NCBI GenBank assembly: GCA_964613015.1
Contig: CAZTFP010000020.1
Coordinates: 1-24,803 of the forward strand
Source: CAJBLF01 sp964613015
Lineage (GTDB): Bacteria; Patescibacteriota; Gracilibacteria; Absconditabacterales; Absconditicoccaceae
Direction of reading: 5' to 3'
Length of the DNA stretch: 24,803 bases
The notes under the pieces are model-generated. The model was not told the DNA's origin and did no database searches. It saw only the letters and a list, made by a program, of their open reading frames with translations. Position numbers and translations under genes: made by a program. Shown here in pieces: positions 7,622-17,441 of this stretch; position 1 is the stretch's first letter; every line of letters starts with the position of its first letter.

Positions 7622-10282
7622 ATGAAGTACAGACACAGATTGAGTACACGTATAACAAAGACTATTAGTTCGCTTATGGCGATAGCATTTGCACTTGTCG
7701 CATTTGCTCATGGACAAAATTGTACGCTACTTCCCGGATGGACTCCTTCTACCCTTATGAATGGACAATCGAAAACATGATATCAAATCTCTGAAGCAAC
7801 ATTTACCCAAAGTTGTACGGGAGCCGTATGAATTATCACCTGTGTAAATGGAAGTGTTGCTAATGGTAATATCTTTAAATATCCTTCATGTATTCCTCAT
7901 ACACGAGCAAATTGTACAACACCTACAGGAGCAAATCATCTGGAATATAGAACTTTATATAAACTCGCTCAAGCAACTTATACGCAAACCTGTCAGCAAT
8001 TGAGTCAAAATTTACAATGTCTTAACTGAATATTTACCTGATGAACCACGCCAAACCTCTATACTCATGCGACTTGTATAGATCCCAATCGAGCACAATG
8101 TATAGACATATGGACCAACAACTATAGAGATCATGGAGAGATATTGATATGATATACTGCCGCTATTCCTACACAAGGACAAACTTGTACTACGATCCAA
8201 AAGACCCTCACCTGTATGAATGGTATATGGTCATGAAACGGTACACAAGGACAAATAGGTCTTGTTACTTGATGTAATAATCCATGAGCATTTTCTTGAT
8301 GTTTCAATATTCGAACAAATACCACTGTCCCTCATGGATCTGCAGTGAATTGATATACAAGTTCTGTTGGTGTATGTGCCAATCTTTTACAACCACTTAG
8401 CTGTGTAAATGGACTACGAAGTGGTGGTAATCAAATTTCCTTATATAGTTGATGTGTAGATGCGAATACTCAGTCATGTCCAAATATTATCACCAATACG
8501 TGAACACTCCTTAATGGTTCATTTATTACGAAATATACCCAACAATTTGCATTTGAAGTAAACAATCATTATTGTTCAGATTATACAAAAGTCTTACAAT
8601 GTATGAATGGTATATGGTCATGAAATGTATCGGGACTCTTTACCTGATGTCAAAATATAGGATCCGGATCATGTTTGGATACATCAACGAATATCTATAC
8701 CCCTAATCTACAATTTATCACAAAATATACTATTGGTCAAGCCACTGCTACCCAAGCATGCGATGAATCATTGAAACAATTCACTTGTGTCAACGGAGCG
8801 CGAACTAGTGGTAATCCAAGCACGTATCCATTTTCAAGTTGTTGATGATGTAAATTGCCTCCTGCTCGATGAGTAGCGGTTGGCGAATGACGACAATGAT
8901 ATGGATATTCAGTAACGTGAACCATGTTTCCTCAAACATGTAATGACTTTTCTACGATATTGTCCTGTAGTGGTGGTATTCTCAATGGAAACCGGCAAAC
9001 CTATCAATACCCTAGTTCACAATGTCATACCAGTGGTGCACTTGTTTCTGGTATAGACCTTGCTATTGATGGATCACCAGGTATTCCTTGACAAGAATAT
9101 GCTACTGGTGGATTGATTGCCCAGTCATCTAGTCCACAACTTACTATTCTTTTCCAAAATAAATGAATAGATATTGTCAATCAGGCGATTACTGCTACAT
9201 GATTTCTTACGTGTAGACGAATACAACAAAATCTTGATGTCTATAAATCCAATCCCATTACGAGTTTTGTAGTCAATCCCTGAACCAAAGTCTGAATGAA
9301 TATTAGAATTAATTCACTATTTACCCAATCGTTGGGGATGAAAACATTGGTCTGTAAAATCAATACTTCTATGATCAATGGTACCGTAGTCAATCCGGCG
9401 AATGATATATGGTCATGAACATTTGAAGTCGTACAGGCTGATAGATTCGATCTTGCTCTCAGCAAAAGTATTGCATCAATAAGTAAAAACCTTGATGCCG
9501 CTGAAGGAGCAAAGGGAACACAAGGACTACAAAACTTTTTGTATAATAATATTATGAATGTTTTGGTTCCTCTCGTGATTATTCTCTGAATACTTTCTGC
9601 GATTCTCTGATTCTATAAAGTCATGTTTTCTAGTGATGATAAAGCTACGAGCGAATGAACCAGATATATTATCTATTGAGTAATAGGGATTATCATTATT
9701 ATGAGTGCTAAGTTTATCGGACAAAACGTGTTTGATCTGCTCAATCCTGCAAGCGGTCAAATTAAATGATATGAAATAGCAAGCTGACTGTATGATAAGG
9801 TGGTCTATCCATTTATCAAATTTGCTATCTATCTCGTCCTCGGAGCTATGTTTGTGATTCTGGTATCACGTGTCATTACCTTCCTCTTTGGTAGCGATAC
9901 TGATGCACAGAAAAAAGCAGGCACACTTATTGGATGGAACGTGATTTCTATGTTGATTATTATCTGATCTAAACAAATCGTAGAAGCAATTTATGGAAAA
10001 CAAACTACTGTAGTAAAAGATATCACTAATTTGTGAGACGTATGATCTGGAGTATTGGCGGACAAAAACATTCCTATACTGTATCAGGTCATCAACTATG
10101 CGCTCGGTATAGCCTCGTTGGTTATTTTGATTGTTATCATCATCCAGACGGTTAAACTCTTAACGAAACCAGATGATCCTGCCCAAGTCAAAAGTATCAA
10201 AAATAGTTTACTCTATATGGTTATAGGAATTTTCATCCTCGGAGCTGGATATCTTATTGTCAACTTTGCAATTATCAACTAA
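7622..10282 (+). CDS. Exported Cys-repeat protein fused to three pilin-like membrane hairpins
   Basis: 886 residues with dozens of TGA=Gly codons. Residues 1-30 form a signal peptide (basic start, SLMAIAFALVAFAHG), then comes a mature N-terminus QNC. Up to about residue 480 there are seven cysteine repeats of the form C(x)nLxC-x-NG-x-(S/T)GN...Y..C. The C-terminal third (about 641-705, 723-800, 816-886) holds three successive modules of helix - polar loop (SSDDKA, GSDTDAQKKA, KPDDPAQVKSIK) - helix. These resemble the small two-helix T4SS/VirB2-type pilins of CPR genomes, here fused in tandem. ATG 7622 was chosen because it gives a good signal peptide and lies 4 nt after the previous stop; ATG 7586 in frame is possible. 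A surface adhesin or pilus-tip role is inferred. A terminator follows. Confidence 0.85.
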
Positions 10283-10319
10283 AAAACATATAGACCAATA
10301 TTCGCCTAAGCGAAAGATT

Positions 10320-10349
10320 AACGGTTGCTGAAAGGTAACTGTTTTTTTT
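10320..10349 (+). terminator. Terminator of the VirB4 cluster
   Basis: A 9-bp stem (AACGGTTGC / GGTAACTGTT, with two G-T pairs), 6-nt loop and a run of eight T, 38 bp after the stop of the Cys-repeat gene. Confidence 0.75.
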
Positions 10350-10417
10350 ATTTTGTTTAAGCTATTTTTATTGTGAGTGAAACGAATATTGATTACTTTT
10401 CGTCGTTTTATCTTGTA

Positions 10418-10445
10418 TTGCTTTTTTTTGGTATATTTATATAGT
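10418..10445 (+). promoter_or_regulatory. Promoter of secG and the binding-protein gene
   Basis: TTGCTT, 16-bp spacer, TATAGT; transcription expected near 10452, about 26 nt before the secG ATG. Confidence 0.6.
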
Positions 10446-10477
10446 AGAGCAACATTTATTTTTTGTTATTATAAAAA

Positions 10478-10702
10478 ATGCGTACGCTCTTGATTATCGC
10501 ACTTATCCTTGCGGGAATAGTATTTATCGGATCTGTATTACTCATGTCTCCAAAAGGTGGACTCGGATTGGGAATCGGTGGTATGGCTTGAGGAAATGAA
10601 TATGGAAGCAAAAAAACTCTCGAAAATAAATTGAAGAAAGTTGCTCTAATTTCTGGTCTTGTTTTTCTTATTGTATCGCTTATTTTACCGTATACTAAAT
10701 AA
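10478..10702 (+). CDS. secG: SecG, protein-export membrane subunit
   Basis: 74 residues. SecG is the small two-helix partner of the SecYEG translocon. The first helix is LLIIALILAGIVFIGSVLLM, followed by the Gly-rich SecG loop PKGGLGLGIGGMAGGNEYG, in which one Gly is a TGA, a KKTLENKLKK basic segment and a second helix ISGLVFLIVSLILP. Size and topology match the family. ATG 10478 has no Shine-Dalgarno sequence. The stop at 10700-10702 lies 3 nt before the ATG of the oligopeptide-binding protein, so the two are probably one transcript with coupled translation. Confidence 0.88.
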
Positions 10703-10705
10703 GTA

Positions 10706-12700
10706 ATGATAACCATTAAAAAAAAGATTATAAGAGATATTCTTAGATATATATTTTTCTTGTCGGCTTTTTTGTGGATAGTGATAAGTATCTATATAGG
10801 ATATCAATACATTCGAATTTCTTCCGGACAAATAGATAATAAGTGATGAACTTTTGTCGAGGGTATTTTTGGGAATACTTCTTATCTTCCCTATCTTCGT
10901 AGTGATACACAAAGTGATTTCTATCAGGGATTACTCTTTAATGCGTGTCTCAAAGCATCTTATGATAATAACACATCGACATATGCCCCTGATCTATGTA
11001 CCGTAACCACCAAAGATAATCAGAACTATAGTATTGCTCTAAACAAATGATTTATATGGTCAGACGGAACACCACTTTCTCTAGAAGATGTTTTCTTTAC
11101 GTATAACGAGGTTATCCACAATAATATATGGGAGCTTCCTTTATTGAAACAATATTCTAGCATTACTGTGGGTAAAGATGCAAACAATACACTTAAAGTG
11201 ACATTTCCTACTGCATCTCCAGATAATATCTTATTTTTCACTAACTATATTCTTCCTCAGCATATGTTAATGAATTCATATCTCAATGACTATACCTCTA
11301 TCTTTGCTTTCAAACCGGTATATACTAATTGTTCCAATCTTGTCTCCCAATCTAATGATGAATATAGTCTGGTATTCAATCTAGTAAATTGTAATCAGAG
11401 TAACTTAAATTTTTATCAAGTAAAGAATATGGGATCTTTTGATGCATTCAAAACATCAATCATAAACTGAAATGATTCTATTATAGATGCTTATGTCGGC
11501 GACGAAACACTTCACTGATATATAGCCAAAAAGATTTTGACCAACCAGCTTATTACGGTTTTCTTCAATACCCATTCTGATAAACTTAGTGTAAGAGGAA
11601 GAAGAGTGCTTTGATGACTAATAAAACACAACTTTTATGATAGTGGATACGAAACTTATTTCAAAAAAAATACTGATGGAATGTTTGATGTGTTCCAATC
11701 CACGTGAACTGATATCAAAGATTTACTTAATCGTGATTACGCAAAAAACGTAATCACCAAAAACGATTTGATCGATATTAATGTCCAACCCCTACCAAAA
11801 TCTATCTCTATCAAATGAGAAAATCAGAAATGAGTATATTTTATCGATACCTGAATATCCCTCCCTACAGAATTCGTCTTTGATAAAAGTTATGATAAAG
11901 TCACTATGGAATATCAAGGGAAATCATATGCGCCACAACATTTTGTAAAGTGAGGGAAATCATGATGGTATACATTCTGACTTGCGGAAAAAAATCTTGG
12001 AACATGATTGAACAAATATAGTATCTATGGATATAATAAAAACAAGAAAGCACTTATCACTTCCCTAGATATCTATAACGTTGTTTCTGAAGAGACAACA
12101 GCAGCTGTAGTTTCTGGTGATCCTGTGAAATTTACCATAGTATATTATAGCAATTATATCAATGATTTTGTCGTTGCGAAATTACAAAGCATATTTAAAG
12201 CTGCAAATATTAGTGAAAATTTTACTTTTGACAAAATCACTACTCCACAAGAATTACAGGGTAGACTTATAGCTGGAAATTATGATCTCTTGATCAATAC
12301 CGTAGACATGGGACTCAACAAAGACCTCACCAAACTCTTTAGTACCGACAAATCAGAAGTAAATCCTTCACAATATCAAAATCAAAAACTAACTACACTC
12401 CTGCAACAATATACTACTGCCGATACCAAGGGGAAGAAAAAATCACTTACTGAAATCAATAGTATCTACTCTAAAGATATGCCATTTGTTATTCTCGGAA
12501 AAGAATATCTCACGATCAACCTCAAACCAGATATTGTAAACAAACTCTTTACTACCCTGGACAACTGAGATATCAACGAATATAATCGAAGAAATTATAT
12601 TTATAAAAATCTTAAACTTGTGAGTACTATCCATATCGATGGAAAAAAAATATGGGATTTTAATAATTTTTCAAAATTTCTTACCAATGCGATAAAATAA
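10706..12700 (+). CDS. Membrane-anchored oligopeptide-binding protein (SBP family 5, OppA/DppA-like)
   Basis: 664 residues with TGA as Gly. A single N-terminal membrane helix (about 13-35, no lipobox Cys) anchors an extracytoplasmic domain. It has landmarks of family 5 solute-binding proteins: YQGLLFNACLKAS, WSDGTPLSLEDVFFTYNE at about 118-135, SVRGRRVLGGLIKHNFY (the usual R-x-A motif area) and a late segment KDMPFVILG. These proteins bind peptides for an ABC importer; no permease or ATPase gene is nearby, so it may serve a transporter elsewhere or act as a surface receptor. A beta-rich insertion around residues 375-440 is unusual. Conserved arginines use AGA or CGT. It starts 3 nt after secG. 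Confidence 0.82.
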
Positions 12701-12829
12701 AATTAAGAATGTAGAATTAAAAATTAAGGATTAATGATTTATGTAAAATATATTCCAAAATTTTTAATAGGCAAAGCCCTTAATTATTAATAAGTGAAAC
12801 TCTTAATCTTTTAGTATGATACAGTAATT

Positions 12830-13465
12830 ATGTGAATATTTGATATCATCCAGTTGGCCATTATATTGGCGGTTTCTATTTGAATGCATGAATATGCTCA
12901 TGCCTATGTTTCCTACAGTCTCGGAGATCCAACTCCCAAACTCCAATGAAGACTGACCCCAAATCCGCTAAAACACATTGATCCTATAGGATTCTTGATG
13001 ATTTTTCTTGCTCATTTTGGACGAGGTAAACCTGTACAAATTAATCCACTCTACTATAAAAATCCTCGTAAAGGAGAACTTATGGTGGCGTTAGCTTGAC
13101 CAGCGACAAATCTAATATTAGCAATCCTGGGGATTTTTGTGATGTTGATCTATGCCAAAGTTATGTGATGAACACCCAATGATATCTATCTCAATACCAA
13201 TGATATCATGATTAATTTTTGGAAAAGTTTTACCTGACTAAATATTGCACTCGCTATTTTCAATCTTATTCCTATAGCACCTTTGGATGGATACAGATTG
13301 ATCAAAATTTGGTGGTATCAAGCTGCAGAATTTATGGAAAGATATGCACGTTTTGGAATAATATTTATTATATTACTCGTGTTTTTGGCAAACCCTATTT
13401 TCGTCCAAATCATTAATTTTATCTTTAATTTATTATTTACCATCATTGGACAAATTTTCTATTAG
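12830..13465 (+). CDS. Site-2 protease family zinc metalloprotease (M50)
   Basis: 211 residues with several membrane segments. The zinc motif HEYAH is at residues 20-24, preceded by a TGA-encoded Gly at 18, and the second motif NLIPIAPLDG has its metal-ligand Asp at 153. In between are the family signatures LQGRLTPNP, HIDPIGF, KPVQINP, NPRKGE and ALAGPATN. Such proteases cut substrates within the membrane, often to release regulators. CGA at 13022 (residue 65) lies in FG-x-GKPV, where the family has a near-invariant Trp, while Arg of NPRKGE is CGT. The second codon is TGA (ATG TGA ATA), so a standard-code reading would stop at once. Between 12701 and 12829 I see only AT-rich sequence and no clear promoter. 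Confidence 0.9.
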
Positions 13466-13547
13466 CGAAAATAATTCTGTATGTTTTATAGGATAAGTAT
13501 ATTTACCCTATATATGTTTACATTATTTATTCGTTAATTATATTATC

Positions 13548-14618
13548 ATGTTAGAAAAATTAGCTCATATAGAAAAAAGATATCTAGATCTCAGAGACCA
13601 AATGATGGATTCTGACGTCATTTCTGATAATAAAAAATCTATCCAACTCAACAAAGAACTTTCTGGAATGCAAGAAATCTATGATCTTTATCAGGAGTAT
13701 AAAAAAGCTCATCAACAAAAACAAGAAGCACAAGAAATGATTGATACAGAACAAGATACCGAAATGATTGATATGGCAAAAGAACAACTCAAAGAATCTG
13801 AATCTATGATCGACGATTTGGATACAAAAATCAAAGTTGCCCTTCTTCCCAAAGACCCGAATGATGAAAAAAATATTTTCCTAGAAATCAGGCCAGCAGC
13901 TGGTGGTGATGAGGCAGGATTATTTGCTGCTGAGCTTTTGAAAATGTATCTTGGCTATGCAACAAAAAAATGATGGAAGCCAGAAATCGTAGAACAGCAA
14001 GTTTCTGATGTTGGTTGAATTAAATTTGTGATGGTAAAAATCAGTGGAAATAGTGTATATTCTATTATGAAATTTGAAAGTGGTGTCCATAGAGTACAAA
14101 GAATCCCAGCGACAGAATCACAAGGTAGAGTCCATACATCAACGGTAACCGTTGCTATCATGCCAGAAGCAGAAGATTTAGATTTTCATGTCGACCCCAA
14201 AGATGTAGAAATGGATACGTATGCCTGATCTTCAGCATGAGGACAAAACGCTAATAAAAACCAGACAGGAGTAAGATTACGTCACCTACCAAGTGGATTG
14301 ATCGTAGATATTTGAGACAGTAAATCACAGCGTGCCAACAAAGAAAAAGCTTGGTCAGTACTTACATCGAGATTATATCAAATAGAGGTCGATAAAAAAA
14401 ATGCTGAACAAAAATCTCTCAGAGGTGATCAAATTTGAACGTGAGATAGATCAGAAAAAATTAGAACATATAATTTTCCTCAAGATAGAGTGACCGATCA
14501 CCGTATCCACCAATCATGGTCAAATTTACCCGTACTCATGACGGGAGAGATTGATGATATGATCAATGCTTTGGTTCTAGAGAATCAAACAAGACTTTTG
14601 GAAGTAAGTATGAAATAG
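13548..14618 (+). CDS. prfA: Peptide chain release factor 1
   Basis: 356 residues, normal RF1 length. RF1 ends translation at UAA and UAG. The stop-codon-recognising PAT tripeptide is at 187-189 (RIPATESQGR), which marks RF1 rather than RF2 (SPF). The catalytic GGQ is at 231-233, and its first Gly (14238-14240) is TGA. The IGTGDRSEKIRTYNFPQ block has both glycines of GTG as TGA. No CGA or CGG occurs; all arginines are AGA, AGG or CGT. The gene ends in TAG, a codon its own product reads. Presence of RF1 fits a genome where UGA is sense and RF2 is dispensable. A TTTACA-16-TATATT pair at 13517-13544 sits too close to the ATG to be assigned; TATATT at 13498-13503 is an alternative -10. Confidence 0.96.
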
Positions 14619-14661
14619 TTTGTTTTTGTATGATACATTTTATTTTTAGATTGTGGACTGT

Positions 14662-15234
14662 ATGCAAGCATTACTTATACGCTATGGCTATCGGATGATA
14701 TTTCCCGCCTCATTTTTTGAGGGACAAGCATCTACTTTGGTTTGCTGATTTTTGATATGGAAGGGATATTTTACTCTTTGGATAGTGTTTGTGCTTATCT
14801 TGCTTGCTGATATCGCTTGTGATGCTATGTATTATCGAATAGGACGTAGATCAATGACATCAAAAAAAGTTTCTAGGTTTATCGACAAGTCAAATTTTCT
14901 TTCTGGTCATCTTCACACAATGAAAGGACTTCGAACCAATCATCCCATCAAAACTATGGTTTTTGGTAAAAACGCCTATATGATTAGCGTTGCTATCGTT
15001 GCCAGTGCCGGAATGACTGATATGTCGTTTTCTCGTTTTCTGTCCTATAGTATACCTGCATCTTTTATCCAACCAATTATTTTGTTGTTTATTGGATATC
15101 ATTTATGAAATTGATATAACCTTGCGAGTCAGTATATAAAATATCCTGGTATTGTTATAGCCGTCATCCTACTTATCATGATATTCACCTATCGTAAGGT
15201 GAGCAAAAATATTACCAAAGGGTTTGAAAATTAA
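14662..15234 (+). CDS. DedA family membrane protein
   Basis: 190 residues, several membrane helices. The DedA/SNARE-associated pattern is clear: an early FFEGQ acidic re-entrant segment, a helix WIVFVLILLADIACDAMYY, then YY-x-IGRRS, the family's G-D-x-Y-W-I-G-R motif, and a C-terminal helix pair ending with basic residues. DedA proteins act at the inner membrane, some as flippases recycling polyprenyl phosphate. CGA at 14836 (residue 59) is the Trp of YWIGR, while the neighbouring Arg codons are CGT and AGA. CGG at residue 12 would also be Trp. The gene precedes two glycosyltransferases and a PAP2 phosphatase, consistent with lipid-carrier-linked glycan work. ATG 14662 is the first in-frame start after prfA. 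Confidence 0.82.
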
Positions 15235-15257
15235 TATTTTATGTCATTTCTTACGCT

Positions 15258-15965
15258 ATGACTAAACTTACCATGTCGCTTATCATACCGGCATATAATG
15301 AAGAAAAATATATTTGATCATGTCTCGAATATGCACTCAAATATGGAGATGGTTATTTTCATGAAATCGTAGTGGTAGACAATGCTAGTACAGATAATAC
15401 AAGAAAAGTAGCTGAACAATATCCTGGTATCAAAGTAGTTTCAGAACATAAAAAAGGCACTTCTCCAGCACGTAATAGATGATATCTAGAATCTACGGGC
15501 GATATCTTAGCTTTTGTCGATGCTGATACTCATATGCCAGCATGATGGGCAAAAAAAATACATGAGAAGTTTGTACGTGATGCCCATGTATGAATAATTT
15601 CTGGTCCGTATTGTTTTTATGATTTACCTTGGTATAGTTTTTTCTATTCTCGACTGTATTATGCTCCCCTCTTGACGTATTGTATGTCTAAACTATTTAG
15701 ATGAGTATGTACAGGAGGCAATTTTGCTATTAGAAGAACGGTACTAGATAAAATTAACTGATTCAATACTGATATACTCTTTTATTGAGATGAGGCAGAT
15801 TTGTTACATAGAGCCAAAAATCATACACAAAATCAATACGTGCTCACACTAAAAATGCCGACTTCATCAAGGAGGTATAAATACCAAGGGGTTTTAAAAA
15901 CTGGATATATGTATTTGTCCCATATGTTTAAACCCTCTAATGACCCGGTTAAAGACTTTAGATAA
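15258..15965 (+). CDS. Family 2 glycosyltransferase, copy 1
   Basis: 235 residues. GT-A fold motifs of family 2: SLIIPAYNEEKYIG at the start, VVDNASTDNT, PARNRGYLESTGDILAF and the metal-binding DAD at 88-90 (DADTHMPAGWA), then GGNFAIRR and FYGDEADLLHRA. It transfers a sugar from a nucleotide donor, probably to a lipid-linked or surface acceptor. ATG 15258 is chosen because the frame starting at 15241 does not encode the family motif. It is followed after 30 nt by a paralogue (15996-16754); the two share a 73-bp identical stretch. A CGA codon (S-x-LYY) is at the same aligned place as a CGA in the paralogue. No C-terminal membrane helix is obvious. Confidence 0.88.
15501..15573 (+). repeat. 73-bp identical segment, copy in glycosyltransferase 1
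   Basis: Identical, base for base as read, to 16275-16347 in the second glycosyltransferase. It covers the codons for DILAFVDADTHMPAGWAKK and following residues, including the metal-binding DAD. Flanking sequence is clearly diverged. Confidence 0.9.
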
Positions 15966-15995
15966 TTGTTTTTTTATGATATTACCTAGTTCATA

Positions 15996-16754
15996 ATGAC
16001 ACAACAATCATCTTCTCTTACACAGCAACATAAGCCCTATCTCACGATTAGTCTTATTGTCCCTGCACATAATGAAGAAAAATATATCTGAGCGTGTCTT
16101 GAATATATTCTTCGTCATGCTGATGGTCATATTCATGAAATTATTGTAATAGATAATGCTAGTACTGACAATACAAAAAAGGTAGCGGAAGAATATCCTG
16201 GTGTCAGAGTAATTACTGAACATAACAAATGATTGACCTTTGCCCGCCAAAGAGGATATAAAGAAGCTACAGGTGATATCTTAGCTTTTGTCGATGCTGA
16301 TACTCATATGCCAGCATGATGGGCAAAAAAAATACATGAGAAGTTTGCTTCAGACGAAAATATATGATTTATTAGTGGACCCTATCATTACTATGATTTA
16401 CCTTGGCATAAACAAATAGGCAACCGATTATATTGGAGAATCCTTTGATATCCTAGCTATCTTTTGATTTGATATCTATGAGTAGGGGGAAATTTTGCTA
16501 TAAAAAAATCTGTACTTGATAAGATAGATGGATTTGATACCAAGATAGTGTTTTATGGTGAAGATACAGATATTGCGCGTAGAGCTGCTAAACATTGTAC
16601 GGCTAGGTTTACTTTACGCTTGGTTATGCCTACCTCTGCTAGAAGATTCGTAGGTGAGGGTATGCTCAAATCGGCATATACCTATGTAAGTAATTTTTTA
16701 TCGCAAGCAATATTTCATAAATCAGCGACAAAACACTACAAAGACTTTAGATAA
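15996..16754 (+). CDS. Family 2 glycosyltransferase, copy 2
   Basis: 252 residues, paralogous to the preceding gene along its whole length. It has a longer polar N-terminus, then SLIVPAHNEEKYIGACLEY, VIDNASTDNT, FARQRGYKEATGDILAF, the DAD motif at 100-102, GGNFAIKK and FYGEDTDIARRA. The end is more basic and has a short hydrophobic stretch (YVSNFLSQAIF). The acceptor-side half differs clearly from copy 1, so the copies probably use different acceptors or sugars. Both end in KDFR-TAA (15963-15965 and 16752-16754), which also marks them as duplicates. The next gene starts 27 nt downstream. Confidence 0.88.
16275..16347 (+). repeat. 73-bp identical segment, copy in glycosyltransferase 2
   Basis: Partner of 15501-15573. 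Sharp identity inside diverged paralogues indicates recent gene conversion or recombination across the active-site region. Confidence 0.9.
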
Positions 16755-16781
16755 TTATGGTTTTATACTCTATATCTTATA

Positions 16782-17423
16782 ATGAGAAAAGCGTACACTT
16801 TATTTTTTGCTAATAGACAACTAGTAACCTCATCGCTCATAGCTTTGGTATTGTTGCTTTGAAGTCTTTTTATAAACTTCTATGCAGGAAGTTATGCTAA
16901 TGAAAAATGAATTACCCCTGTTACTGATATTGTATTAAGCAATACTAAGGCACATGATGTAGATGCTTGGTTTATCTGAGGCATATTAGTATTCTTTCTA
17001 TTTGTTTTGGCTTGGTGTATAAGATATCCAGAACAAATACCGTATATTTTAAAATCTATTGCATTATTTATCGCTATTCGTGCGGTATTTGTAACGCTCA
17101 CTCACCTTGGACCATATCCAGATAGTATTCTTATTATTAATACAGGTATTATGGGCAAGATAAATTTTTGAGCAGATTTATTTTTCTCTGGCCATACGGG
17201 CATGCCTTTTCTCATGGCACTGATATTTTGGGAAAACAAACTCCTGAGATATCTCTTTATCTTGGCATCAATATTATTTGGAATTATTGTATTGCTTGGT
17301 CATCTTCACTATTCCATCGACGTACTTTCAGCGTTTTTCATTACCTATACTATAAATCATATCGGAGAAATCTTACGAAAAAAAGATAAAATACATTTTG
17401 AAAAAAGTTTCTCTAGTATATAA
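16782..17423 (+). CDS. PAP2-type membrane phosphatase
   Basis: 213 residues with about six membrane helices. Two catalytic blocks of the PAP2/sphingomyelin-synthase-like group are present: LFFSGHTG with His138 and LGHLHYSIDVLSAF with His176 and Asp180, both at helix ends. The first classical motif (KxxxxxxRP) is not obvious, as in the PAP2_C subgroup. Such enzymes dephosphorylate lipid phosphates, for example undecaprenyl pyrophosphate. With DedA and two glycosyltransferases just upstream, a role in carrier-lipid recycling is reasonable but inferred. Gly codons near residues 27, 45 and 66 are TGA. Arg use is AGA and CGT; CGA occurs once near the C-terminus (EIL-x-KKDK). Confidence 0.82.
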
Positions 17424-17441
17424 ATATATTTTCTCTTTTAT

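Noticed and set aside
13517..13544. TTTACA-16-TATATT as the prfA promoter
   Set aside because: Transcription would start at or after the ATG at 13548, and the RF1 N-terminus fits that ATG well.
17168..17389. Plus-strand frame overlapping the PAP2 gene in another phase
   Set aside because: The other frame carries SGHT and HYSID motifs; this one has none.
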